Origin: Rhodobacteraceae bacterium UBA2553 | GTDB taxonomy: Bacteria > Pseudomonadota > Alphaproteobacteria > Rhodobacterales > Rhodobacteraceae | Direction of reading: 5' to 3' | Length of the DNA: 8,266 bases | Assembly (NCBI GenBank): GCA_002340515.1 | Contig: DDMF01000022.1 | Span: 15,327-23,592, forward strand | In this document: one piece after another, positions 1 through 5,506 of the stretch | How positions within the stretch are numbered: position 1 is the stretch's first letter | How the letters are laid out: each line of letters opens with the position of its first letter | Program-made: the position numbers and the translations under genes | Notes under the pieces: model-generated | Told to the model about the DNA's origin: nothing | Databases searched by the model: none | The model's input: the letters and a program-made list of their open reading frames with translations, nothing else

Positions 1-412
1 AAACGGCGGCAACAACCTCTTTCTCAACACCGTATTTGGCTTCAATCCGGGAAAAGAGCGCGGCGTGTTTGGACAGCATCGCGCGCCCCGTTGCCACGCG
101 GCTTTCAGATGTGGCAATCGCCATGTAATCCTCAAAGCTGCGCTTAAACTCACTTTGATTGCGATCGGTTTTGATCACATCGGGCAAATAGCCAATGGTG
201 GGAAAGCTGCGCGACAGGGTTTTGTCAGAAATACCTTTGACTTTGGCACGCGCCCGCGCGCCCACCAGCCACCGGTCAAAATCGGGATTGGCCACCACGG
301 TCAAGCGTGCTGCGGGTTTCGCCGCAGATTGCGACACCCCCCCGCCCGTAGTGGTCGTACAGCCCGTAAGCACCAGTGCCGCCATTCCAGCCGCAAAAAA
401 ACGTCGTTCCAT
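1..412 (-). CDS. MltB-type lytic murein transglycosylase, lipoprotein (N-terminal 137 residues; rest beyond window start)
   Basis: Periplasmic enzyme of the lytic murein transglycosylase (SLT_2/MltB-like) family, which cleaves the MurNAc-GlcNAc bond of peptidoglycan to leave 1,6-anhydro ends. Translation from the ATG at 412 gives a short basic start (MERRFF), a hydrophobic stretch and a lipobox VLTGC with Cys18, so a lipid-anchored protein is expected; the RR pair also resembles a twin-arginine motif. The family's N-terminal domain follows from about residue 44 (FDRWLVGARARAKVKGIS) through the 'SEFKRSFEDYM' and 'RIEAKYGVEKEVVAAV' segments. The last one normally sits just before the catalytic Glu, which therefore lies outside the window. 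The start is supported by an AGGTGA ribosome site five bases upstream. The gene lies behind the ppk2 terminator, so it probably has its own promoter. Family call is firm; the exact MltB subgroup is not. Confidence 0.85.
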   Translation of the reverse strand, partial: MERRFFAAGMAALVLTGCTTTTGGGVSQSAAKPAARLTVVANPDFDRWLVGARARAKVKGISDKTLSRSFPTIGYLPDVIKTDRNQSEFKRSFEDYMAIATSESRVATGRAMLSKHAALFSRIEAKYGVEKEVVAAV

Positions 413-441
413 TGTAATCACCTGTCATCAATACAGGGATC

Positions 442-469
442 ACTCTAGCTGGGTCCGGCCCAGACACAA
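442..469 (-). promoter_or_regulatory. Candidate sigma70-like promoter of the lytic transglycosylase gene, with a palindrome in the spacer
   Basis: Reading the minus strand, TTGTGT (469-464) and TAGAGT (447-442) are 16 bases apart, with the expected start of transcription about 20 bases before the ATG at 412. The spacer holds a 15-bp near-palindrome, CTGGGTCCGGCCCAG (449-463 on the plus strand), which could be an operator. A short inverted repeat, CCTGT/ACAGG (421-437), overlaps the ribosome site. The -35 match is poor, so this is only a candidate. Confidence 0.22.
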
Positions 470-489
470 GGTGCCATGGCCCCCAACGC

Positions 490-517
490 AAAAGGGCGGC
501 AGGTTTCCCCACCGCCC
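490..517 (-). terminator. Intrinsic terminator of ppk2
   Basis: On the minus strand GGGCGGTGGG pairs with CCTGCCGCCC (ten pairs, two of them G-T) around a GAAA tetraloop and is followed directly by TTTT. It begins 21 bases after the ppk2 stop codon and precedes the transglycosylase gene, so the two genes are probably transcribed separately. On the plus strand no T-run follows the hairpin, so it should act in one direction only. Confidence 0.75.
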
Positions 518-538
518 CACACATCACTTGCGCTTGGA

Positions 539-1579
539 TTAGCTGCTGTGCCGTTGATCCGGGTGCAGACTGGCCCCCAGAATATGGCTCGCGTTGTGGA
601 TCACCTGACTGGCGTGCCCAACGATAAGCGGATCCGGGTGGTTCACCAGCTCATGGTCTTTGTCGGGATATTCCACGGTGGACAGGAAGTGGCGCATACA
701 TTCCAGACGCGCACGTTTCTTGTCGTTGGATTTGATGATGGTCCAAGGCGCGTCCGCAGTGTCGGTGTAAAAGAACATCGCTTCTTTCGCCTCAGTATAA
801 TCATCCCATTTCGACAGGGACGCCACATCCACAGGGCTCAGCTTCCAGCGCTTCAACGGGTCATCTTTGCGGCTGTCGAAACGACGCTTTTGCTCTTCGC
901 GGGTGACTGAGAACCAGTATTTGTAAAGGCGAATACCGGAACGCGTCAGCATCCGTTCGTATTCCGGTGTCTGGCGCATATATTCGAGGTATTCATTGGG
1001 CGTACAGAACCCCATGACCCGTTCCACACCGGCGCGGTTGTACCAAGAGCGGTCGTAAAACACCATTTCGCCTTTGGTCGGCAGGTGCGAGATGTAACGT
1101 TGATAGAACCACTGGCCACGTTCCGCATCGGTGGGCTTGTTCAGCGCAACAACACGAGCTTCCCGAGGGTTCAAATGCTCCATAAAGCGTTTGATCGTCC
1201 CGCCTTTACCAGCCGCATCACGGCCTTCAAACAGCAATACAAATTTCTGACCGGTCTCGCCAACCCAACGCTGCACTTTCAAAAGCTCCGCCTGAAGCTT
1301 CGCTTTCTGCCGCTCGTAGTCTTTTTTGCCCATTTTGATATCATAAGGGTATTTGCCATTCTCAAAGGTCGGCTCTTCCTCGTCAGAGGTCACATTTGGA
1401 AACCCATCAGCATTGGCCAGTGTCGCGGTTGCCTTTACACTTTCAGGCGCGGGGGCCGCTATCGATTTATCCATCGGTTTTTCCGCTGGTTTTTCGGCTG
1501 GTTTCGCCGCCACTTTCACGGTTGTTTTTTCCGCTGGGTTGCTGTTTGCACTGTTCGCGCGCGCCGTGGGTTGAGCCAT
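539..1579 (-). CDS. ppk2: Polyphosphate kinase 2 (PPK2 family, probably class I)
   Basis: PPK2 enzymes move phosphate between inorganic polyphosphate and nucleoside diphosphates, mainly making ATP or GTP from polyphosphate, in the cytoplasm. In the 346-residue product the Walker A loop GRDAAGKGGT is at about 119-128. The Walker B region FYDRSWYNRAGVERVMGF is at about 174-191, the lid-type segment RKDDPLKRWKLSPVD at about 237-251, and WTIIKSNDKKRARL at about 278-291; all are typical of the family. A single catalytic domain fits class I; the preference for ADP or GDP cannot be read. The first 75 or so residues are an extra, low-complexity tail with KPAE repeats and an acidic stretch (SDEEE). 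Start: AGGAGAG lies five bases before the ATG at 1579. A FNR-type box lies about 74 bases upstream and a terminator follows the gene. Confidence 0.93.
   Translation of the reverse strand: MAQPTARANSANSNPAEKTTVKVAAKPAEKPAEKPMDKSIAAPAPESVKATATLANADGFPNVTSDEEEPTFENGKYPYDIKMGKKDYERQKAKLQAELLKVQRWVGETGQKFVLLFEGRDAAGKGGTIKRFMEHLNPREARVVALNKPTDAERGQWFYQRYISHLPTKGEMVFYDRSWYNRAGVERVMGFCTPNEYLEYMRQTPEYERMLTRSGIRLYKYWFSVTREEQKRRFDSRKDDPLKRWKLSPVDVASLSKWDDYTEAKEAMFFYTDTADAPWTIIKSNDKKRARLECMRHFLSTVEYPDKDHELVNHPDPLIVGHASQVIHNASHILGASLHPDQRHSS
1476..1511 (-). repeat. Three 12-bp tandem units inside ppk2 coding KPAE-type repeats
   Basis: On the plus strand GGTTTTTCCGCT (1476-1487), GGTTTTTCGGCT (1488-1499) and GGTTTCGCCGCC (1500-1511) follow each other. 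Read on the coding strand they give four-residue Lys/Ala/Pro/Glu units within the N-terminal tail of PPK2. The number of units may differ between strains. A related GTTTTTTCCGCT lies slightly further on (about 1523-1534). Confidence 0.6.
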
Positions 1580-1646
1580 ATGCTACTCTCCTAATCTGAC
1601 CTTTATTGAATTCGCCTTGACCTACCCTATCCAGTACAAACCTGCC

Positions 1647-1660
1647 TTGATCCGGGTCAA
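1647..1660. promoter_or_regulatory. FNR/FnrL-type binding site upstream of ppk2
   Basis: The 14-mer TTGATCCGGGTCAA fits the FNR-family consensus TTGAT-N4-ATCAA at nine of the ten specified positions, with a palindromic CCGG centre. Its midpoint is about 74 bases before the ppk2 start. If the protein acts as a class II activator (centre near -41.5), transcription would begin near 1612. That would put the -10 element near 1619-1624, where the minus strand reads TAGGTC, with TAGGGT immediately before it. FnrL- and Dnr-type regulators using this box are well known in Rhodobacteraceae. Activation of ppk2 is inferred; repression, or control of the divergent small gene, is also possible. Confidence 0.55.
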
Positions 1661-1785
1661 AAAATATAACGAATTCATCTTTTAAATGGTCACCAATCGG
1701 ACAATGTCGTGAAAAAGAAAATCTCTTGTTAACACCTGTCTGTTCAAAAGGTATGCATAACCAGAGCAGTGCTGGAGGCCCCGAC

Positions 1786-1815
1786 GTGACCATTTTTTCC
1801 GTGACCATCTTTTCT
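1786..1815 (+). repeat. 15-bp tandem duplication at the start of the candidate small gene
   Basis: GTGACCATTTTTTCC (1786-1800) is followed directly by GTGACCATCTTTTCT (1801-1815). The units match at 13 of 15 positions; the differences are at unit positions 9 and 15, both third codon positions in the frame of the small gene. Each unit carries its own GTG, but only the first has a ribosome site at a useful distance. Confidence 0.6.
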
Positions 1816-1917
1816 ATGCCCAGCTTTGATCAGATCGCCGCGAGTGTGATTGTCATGACACTGTTGCTTGAACTGCGACGGGGCGTGGCAACCCTGACCC
1901 CACGCGGGGGCCAATAG
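1786..1917 (+). CDS. Candidate small protein, 43 residues, GTG start, unknown function
   Basis: Not recognised as any family. A ribosome site GGAGG (1774-1778) lies seven bases before the GTG at 1786. The frame then stays open for 43 codons to TAG at 1915-1917. The product begins with a five-residue direct repeat (VTIFS twice, the first Val read as Met), followed by MPSFDQ, a hydrophobic segment IAASVIVMTLLLEL of about 14 residues, and a basic end (RRGVATLTPRGGQ). It could be a short membrane-associated peptide. The repeat comes from a 15-bp DNA duplication whose two differences are both synonymous in this frame, which supports translation. An ATG at 1753 in the same frame has its only AAGG one base away, too close to be used. 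Against it: no clear promoter, and short open frames arise by chance. Confidence 0.33.
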   Translation: MTIFSVTIFSMPSFDQIAASVIVMTLLLELRRGVATLTPRGGQ

Positions 1918-1920
1918 CAG

Positions 1921-1954
1921 TCGCCCCAGCACAGCAAAAACTGAGCCAGGGCGA
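1921..1954 (+). terminator. Imperfect hairpin between two convergent reading frames, possible weak terminator
   Basis: TCGCCC (1921-1926) pairs with GGGCGA (1949-1954). Further inner pairs follow (GC with GC, then CAG with CTG), interrupted by mismatches, around a loop of CAAAAA. It starts four bases after the stop of the candidate small gene and lies 19 bases beyond the stop of the beta-helix gene on the other strand. On the plus strand an interrupted T-rich stretch (TTATTTCTTT) follows after four bases. On the minus strand no T-run follows. Position is suggestive, structure is weak. Confidence 0.3.
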
Positions 1955-1972
1955 ACACTTATTTCTTTAACC

Positions 1973-4264
1973 TTAGACCGGGTTATCGGTTCGGATCGTC
2001 GCGTAGACTTTGCCACGACAGGAACGCGGCCATTTCAGCTGTATCAGTTCGTTTGAACTGCCCTGCGCAAGCTTCACCAGCGGCATCTCATGCATCGCCG
2101 CATTTGAGCTGTCTTTCAGGCCATCCTCAAACACCAGCCCAGAACAGCGGCGCGCCTTGCCACCAAAGGGCATGTAACTCCCCGCATTCAAGCTCCAGGT
2201 CGAGGCATTGCTGTTTTGGCTATACTCCAACAACACCGGCGAAATGGTGCGCTGATTGACCCCAAAATAGGCGTTGTTTTCAAAGGTCATGTTCCGGTAA
2301 TTCCAACCGTTTAGCGTGGCATGCGTGGTCGAGACCCCCTCGACACGGGTGATATTGCCCAAATAGGTGCGGAACGTGTTGTTGGTCACATGAAACCCCG
2401 ACACATAATGCCCGGTGCCATAGGGCTTGATGATGATGAAGTTAAACCAAGCCGCCGCATCAATGGTGACAAAGATATTGCCGGTGATGGTCATGCCACC
2501 AAAGGAATACTCCGAGCTGAAATTGGGTTTCGGGTCATGTTCATTGTTCAATTCCACCGAGCAATTGTCGATGTAATTGCCGGTCAGAACCGTGTTGTTG
2601 TTTTCATAGGTGAAAATCAAACCCGACGTGCGCGGCCCCTTGTCAACTTCGTCCCCCTGGAACATGTGGTTGCCTTGGATGATATGGTTTGACCCATGCA
2701 TCACCGCCGTGCCGCCCATTCGCTGGAACCGGTTGTCACGGATCTTGGCGTCATTTGCGTTCATGTTAAACGCCAAGGATTGACGTGCCGTCGCCGCAAG
2801 ACCTTGTTCGTTGGAAATGAACTGACACCGCTCAATGTGCAAATCCTGACAACCACGCCCAATTGACGTGATGCCGCGGTTTTTGGGCTTGATAAAGAAG
2901 CAATCCTGAAAGATCGCATTTTCCCCATCCCGCGCCAGACGCACACCAGACGCTTCGCCGTTACACTGGAACTCGACCTCAGACAGGGTCATCCGGTTCA
3001 CTTTGGTAAACCCTGCAAAATCAAGTACATATTTGAAACGCTTAAACGTGTAACTTTGCGAGGAATTCGCCCCCCACAACCCTTGCGAAAGCGTAATTGA
3101 GTTGCTTGAGACATCCACATCGCGCACATATACTTCACGACCGACACCATTGCCGGTAACCAAATCCCCGCGTTTGATCGAAGCGATATTCGTGACACTG
3201 GTCAATTTATACGGATTATTAGAGTTATAGCTGCCATTGGCATTCACACTGCTGGTGTCCCACGCGGGCCCATCAATCACATAGAACTGGCCGTTTTTGA
3301 TCACCCGGCGGATTTCGAACTTGGTCATAGTGTTGACCGCATCTTGCATATCAATGGGTTCAGTCACATCCAACCGCCGCCCGCACATGTCCAGCACCTC
3401 ATGGTCAGCATAGTTCAACAGCGCCTGAAACGCCTTTTTGAACCCCAGCATCTCGTCGCCAAACGCATCAATATAGGTGGGCAAGTCAAAGCTTCGGGTC
3501 AGCGATAAATATACGTTGTTGGGCATCGAAATCGTGCCTTCAAAACGCACATCCGAATGTAAGGTCAAATTCGATGTAATGCGGTAAACACCCTCAGGCA
3601 CCAACACAGTACGCCCATTGGCCGCAGCATCCGCTGCCAGAAACGCATCCCGGTCATTGGTGGTGCCGTCCGCCGCCGCACCAAAATCGCGCACATCGAC
3701 CCAGTCCATCATGTCACGCAGATAGGCGCCAGTGATATCCTGAATGACAATCTCATCAATACGGACAATACCACCATTTGATCCGGTCAATTCCAGCCCA
3801 AGATGCGCATAAGCCACATCCGCGCCCCAGATCATATCGACCCCATTGCGCGATCCCGACCCGATAATAGCCGACACTTCCACCACTTCGCCGTAAGACG
3901 TCAGCGGGACACTTGGCCCCTGTTCCACATATCCCGTGGCGTGGCTGCCACCTGACTTCGCCGCCCAAGCCACCGCGCGCACGCTTGGCAACGGGCCGCT
4001 CACCGCCTTTACCTTGGCTGAAATACGCAGATAACAGCCCTGCTCAAACGGCGTCTGCCCCATATAGGTCAGCTTGACGCTATTGTCGTTTTTGAAAATT
4101 TCCAGACAGCTGTCAAAATCCTGATCGGCGGGCACCAGCGCGGCATTAAACGCGCCGTCATAGGTGTTGGATCCGGGGGTGCCATCCTCGCTTGACCATA
4201 CGTTCAGACCATCGGCGAAGGGGGGCGGCATGAAAACCACCCCGTCGGTAAGTGCCTTGTTCAT
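1973..4264 (-). CDS. Right-handed beta-helix protein, Pectate_lyase_3 / glycoside hydrolase family 28-related
   Basis: Large 763-residue protein with three visible parts. Residues 1 to about 185 look like a beta-sandwich, possibly carbohydrate-binding. At about 189-250 is the classic Pectate_lyase_3 entry motif (VDVRDFGAAADGTTNDRDAF, then LVPEGVYRIT), as in GH28-related enzymes and phage tailspikes. From about 420 to 670 come parallel beta-helix turns with Asn/Gly-rich corners (for example LHIERCQF, AKIRDNRF, MTITGNIF, FHVTNNTF). Such folds bind or cut acidic polysaccharides. I cannot identify a catalytic set, so lyase, hydrolase, epimerase or pure binding all remain possible. There is no signal peptide and no RTX repeats, so export is unexplained. 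The AAGGGAA ribosome site six bases before the ATG supports the start. The gene stands alone, with a divergent transporter upstream. I recall similar proteins in marine Rhodobacterales; the fold is firm, the function is not. Confidence 0.85.
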   Translation of the reverse strand: MNKALTDGVVFMPPPFADGLNVWSSEDGTPGSNTYDGAFNAALVPADQDFDSCLEIFKNDNSVKLTYMGQTPFEQGCYLRISAKVKAVSGPLPSVRAVAWAAKSGGSHATGYVEQGPSVPLTSYGEVVEVSAIIGSGSRNGVDMIWGADVAYAHLGLELTGSNGGIVRIDEIVIQDITGAYLRDMMDWVDVRDFGAAADGTTNDRDAFLAADAAANGRTVLVPEGVYRITSNLTLHSDVRFEGTISMPNNVYLSLTRSFDLPTYIDAFGDEMLGFKKAFQALLNYADHEVLDMCGRRLDVTEPIDMQDAVNTMTKFEIRRVIKNGQFYVIDGPAWDTSSVNANGSYNSNNPYKLTSVTNIASIKRGDLVTGNGVGREVYVRDVDVSSNSITLSQGLWGANSSQSYTFKRFKYVLDFAGFTKVNRMTLSEVEFQCNGEASGVRLARDGENAIFQDCFFIKPKNRGITSIGRGCQDLHIERCQFISNEQGLAATARQSLAFNMNANDAKIRDNRFQRMGGTAVMHGSNHIIQGNHMFQGDEVDKGPRTSGLIFTYENNNTVLTGNYIDNCSVELNNEHDPKPNFSSEYSFGGMTITGNIFVTIDAAAWFNFIIIKPYGTGHYVSGFHVTNNTFRTYLGNITRVEGVSTTHATLNGWNYRNMTFENNAYFGVNQRTISPVLLEYSQNSNASTWSLNAGSYMPFGGKARRCSGLVFEDGLKDSSNAAMHEMPLVKLAQGSSNELIQLKWPRSCRGKVYATIRTDNPV

Positions 4265-4529
4265 TCAATTCCCTTTCAGGTCAATAAATCTGCCAGCCCG
4301 GCGGGCCTGCGTGCGGCAATGGCAAGGCCATGCCCCAGCGCGGTCACATACGCGGGATGTCGGACGCAGCGGTCCGCAACGGGGAAAGAGGTAGCAAATG
4401 GGGTTTAAAAGGGATTAACCTAGGCGTACGCCCGCCACGCCTCTCTTTGGTCAATGCAACAGGCCCAGACGGACCTAAGATCAAGAAAACGCCAGCCAAA
4501 TAGATTTCCGGTCCAGAAACAGGTACATT
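4265..4529. other. 265-bp divergent intergenic region with several small palindromes
   Basis: Lies between the starts of the beta-helix gene and the transporter gene, so promoters for both are expected, but I see no convincing -35/-10 pair in either direction. It holds a hairpin at 4315-4334 (GGCA-TGGC against GCCATGCC with one bulged A), CGGAC/GTCCG around a six-base loop at about 4361-4376, a perfect 10-bp palindrome GGCGTACGCC at 4423-4432, and an overlapping inverted repeat AGGCGT (4422-4427) / ACGCCT (4437-4442). These may be operator or leader structures. No open reading frame with a ribosome site is apparent. Confidence 0.4.
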
Positions 4530-5432
4530 ATGGCCTATGATCAATTTGGCCTCGCGTTGCGCGTCGCCGCCAGTTTTTTATTCACCGTCATGGTGGTCTG
4601 TGTAAAACTGACCACTGACGATATTCCCCTTGGTCAGATCATCTTTTGGCGCAGCGCCGTGGCCCTGTTGCCGCTGCTCGTCTACCTTCACCTGACCGGA
4701 GATTTACCGTCGGGGCTTTTGACCAAACGCCCTCGATCACATCTCTTAAGATGCCTCTTTGGGCTGGCGGCGATGACAACCTCTTTTGCATCGTTGAAAT
4801 ATCTGCCTGTCGCGGACAGCACCGTGATTGGGTATCTCACGCCGATCCTGATGCTGATCCTTGGGGGCGTCTTTCTGGGTGAGGCCATCACCCGTACCCG
4901 TGTGCTGGCCGTTAGTTTTGGGTTTCTCGGCGTGCTTGTCATGACCATCCCATCCATGGACGGCGCCCGCCCGGATGGGTATTTGATTGGTGTGGGGCTT
5001 GGTCTGATCACCGCTGTGATCACCGCGGTGGCGAAGGTGCAAATCCGCGACCTCACCAAAACGGAACATCCCGGTGCCATAGCCTTTTACTTCGCGCTGG
5101 TCTGCGCAATTGGCGGGCGTGCCACCCTGCCCTTCGGCTGGGCGTCACCCAACCTGACCAGCACGCTGTTGCTGATCGGCGCGGGATTGTCGGGCGGGCT
5201 GGCCCACATCTGTATGACCCTTGGCCTGAAACACGCCGAAACCGCCAAACTTGCCGGGATCGAGTATCTGTCGCTGGTGTTTGCTGTGGGGGCCGACCTT
5301 TTGGTCTTTAACATCTGGCCCGGGCTTAACTTCCTTCCCGCGACCCTCTTTGTGCTGATCGCCGCCTATCTGGTCAGCTTTCGCGATGGGCCAAAGAGGC
5401 AAAAACAGCCGACGGCAAAATCAAAGGTCTAA
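4530..5432 (+). CDS. EamA/DMT-superfamily membrane transporter
   Basis: Inner-membrane protein of 300 residues with ten hydrophobic helices at about 9-25, 33-53, 71-90, 96-117, 122-141, 149-169, 183-203, 209-230, 241-261 and 266-284. This is the usual ten-helix, two-EamA-repeat plan of the drug/metabolite transporter superfamily. Family-typical features include WRSAVALLPLL in helix 2, the segment LKYLPVADSTVIGYLTPILMLILGGVFLGE in helices 3-4, and LKHAETAKLAGIEYLSLVFAVGADLLVF as its counterpart in the second repeat. The tail is short and basic (KRQKQPTAKSKV). Members move amino acids, nucleotides, S-adenosylmethionine or other metabolites; the substrate cannot be told here. The ribosome site is weak (AGG seven bases before the ATG). 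The gene ends at a terminator shared with the convergent lysK. Confidence 0.9.
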   Translation: MAYDQFGLALRVAASFLFTVMVVCVKLTTDDIPLGQIIFWRSAVALLPLLVYLHLTGDLPSGLLTKRPRSHLLRCLFGLAAMTTSFASLKYLPVADSTVIGYLTPILMLILGGVFLGEAITRTRVLAVSFGFLGVLVMTIPSMDGARPDGYLIGVGLGLITAVITAVAKVQIRDLTKTEHPGAIAFYFALVCAIGGRATLPFGWASPNLTSTLLLIGAGLSGGLAHICMTLGLKHAETAKLAGIEYLSLVFAVGADLLVFNIWPGLNFLPATLFVLIAAYLVSFRDGPKRQKQPTAKSKV

Positions 5433-5459
5433 CACCGGTAAAACGTCTGGCTTCATAAA

Positions 5460-5484
5460 AAAAGGCGCCACACGGGCGCCTTTT
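5460..5484. terminator. Bidirectional intrinsic terminator between the transporter gene and lysK
   Basis: GGCGCC (5464-5469) pairs with GGCGCC (5475-5480) around the loop ACACG. The stem is extended by AAAA on the left pairing with TTTT on the right. On the plus strand it is followed by TTTT; on the minus strand the A-tract 5457-5463 reads as seven T residues. It sits 27 bases after the transporter stop and 22 bases beyond the lysK stop, the classic layout for a terminator serving two convergent genes. Confidence 0.85.
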
Positions 5485-5506
5485 CATACTCGGTTTGGAT
5501 TGCGGT

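Larger units (their letters stand above)
1580..1972. other. 393-bp region between ppk2 and the beta-helix gene: ppk2 leader, FNR-type box, candidate small gene, hairpin
   Basis: This stretch lacks any gene of ordinary length. Its left part (1580-1700) is the ppk2 5' region and is visibly richer in A and T than the surrounding genes, as expected of a promoter. The right part holds the candidate small plus-strand gene at 1786-1917 and a hairpin at 1921-1954. The octamer GTGACCAT occurs three times: at 1786 and 1801 on the plus strand, and at 1686-1693 as its reverse complement. I see no RNA gene of a known class here. Confidence 0.6.

Noticed and set aside
1085..1594. Plus-strand open frame of 169 codons opposite ppk2
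   Set aside because: Antisense to the conserved PPK2 domain, and its Phe/Arg-rich composition is what the complement of Lys/Glu/Ala codons gives.
1608..1676. Two GAATTC hexamers (1608 and 1671) flanking the FNR-type box
   Set aside because: Short six-base palindromes; two in an AT-richer stretch is not remarkable and they share no flanking sequence.
539..1972. ppk2 and the beta-helix gene as one operon
   Set aside because: Both are on the minus strand, but 393 bp separate them, with an FNR-type box and promoter-like AT-rich DNA and a possible opposite-strand gene between.
1973..4264. Prophage tailspike
   Set aside because: The beta-helix fold would fit, but there are no capsid, tail, integrase or lysis genes near it and the neighbours are housekeeping genes.
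4688..5080. Minus-strand open frame opposite the transporter gene
   Set aside because: Shadow of the membrane protein; low-complexity translation without ribosome site.
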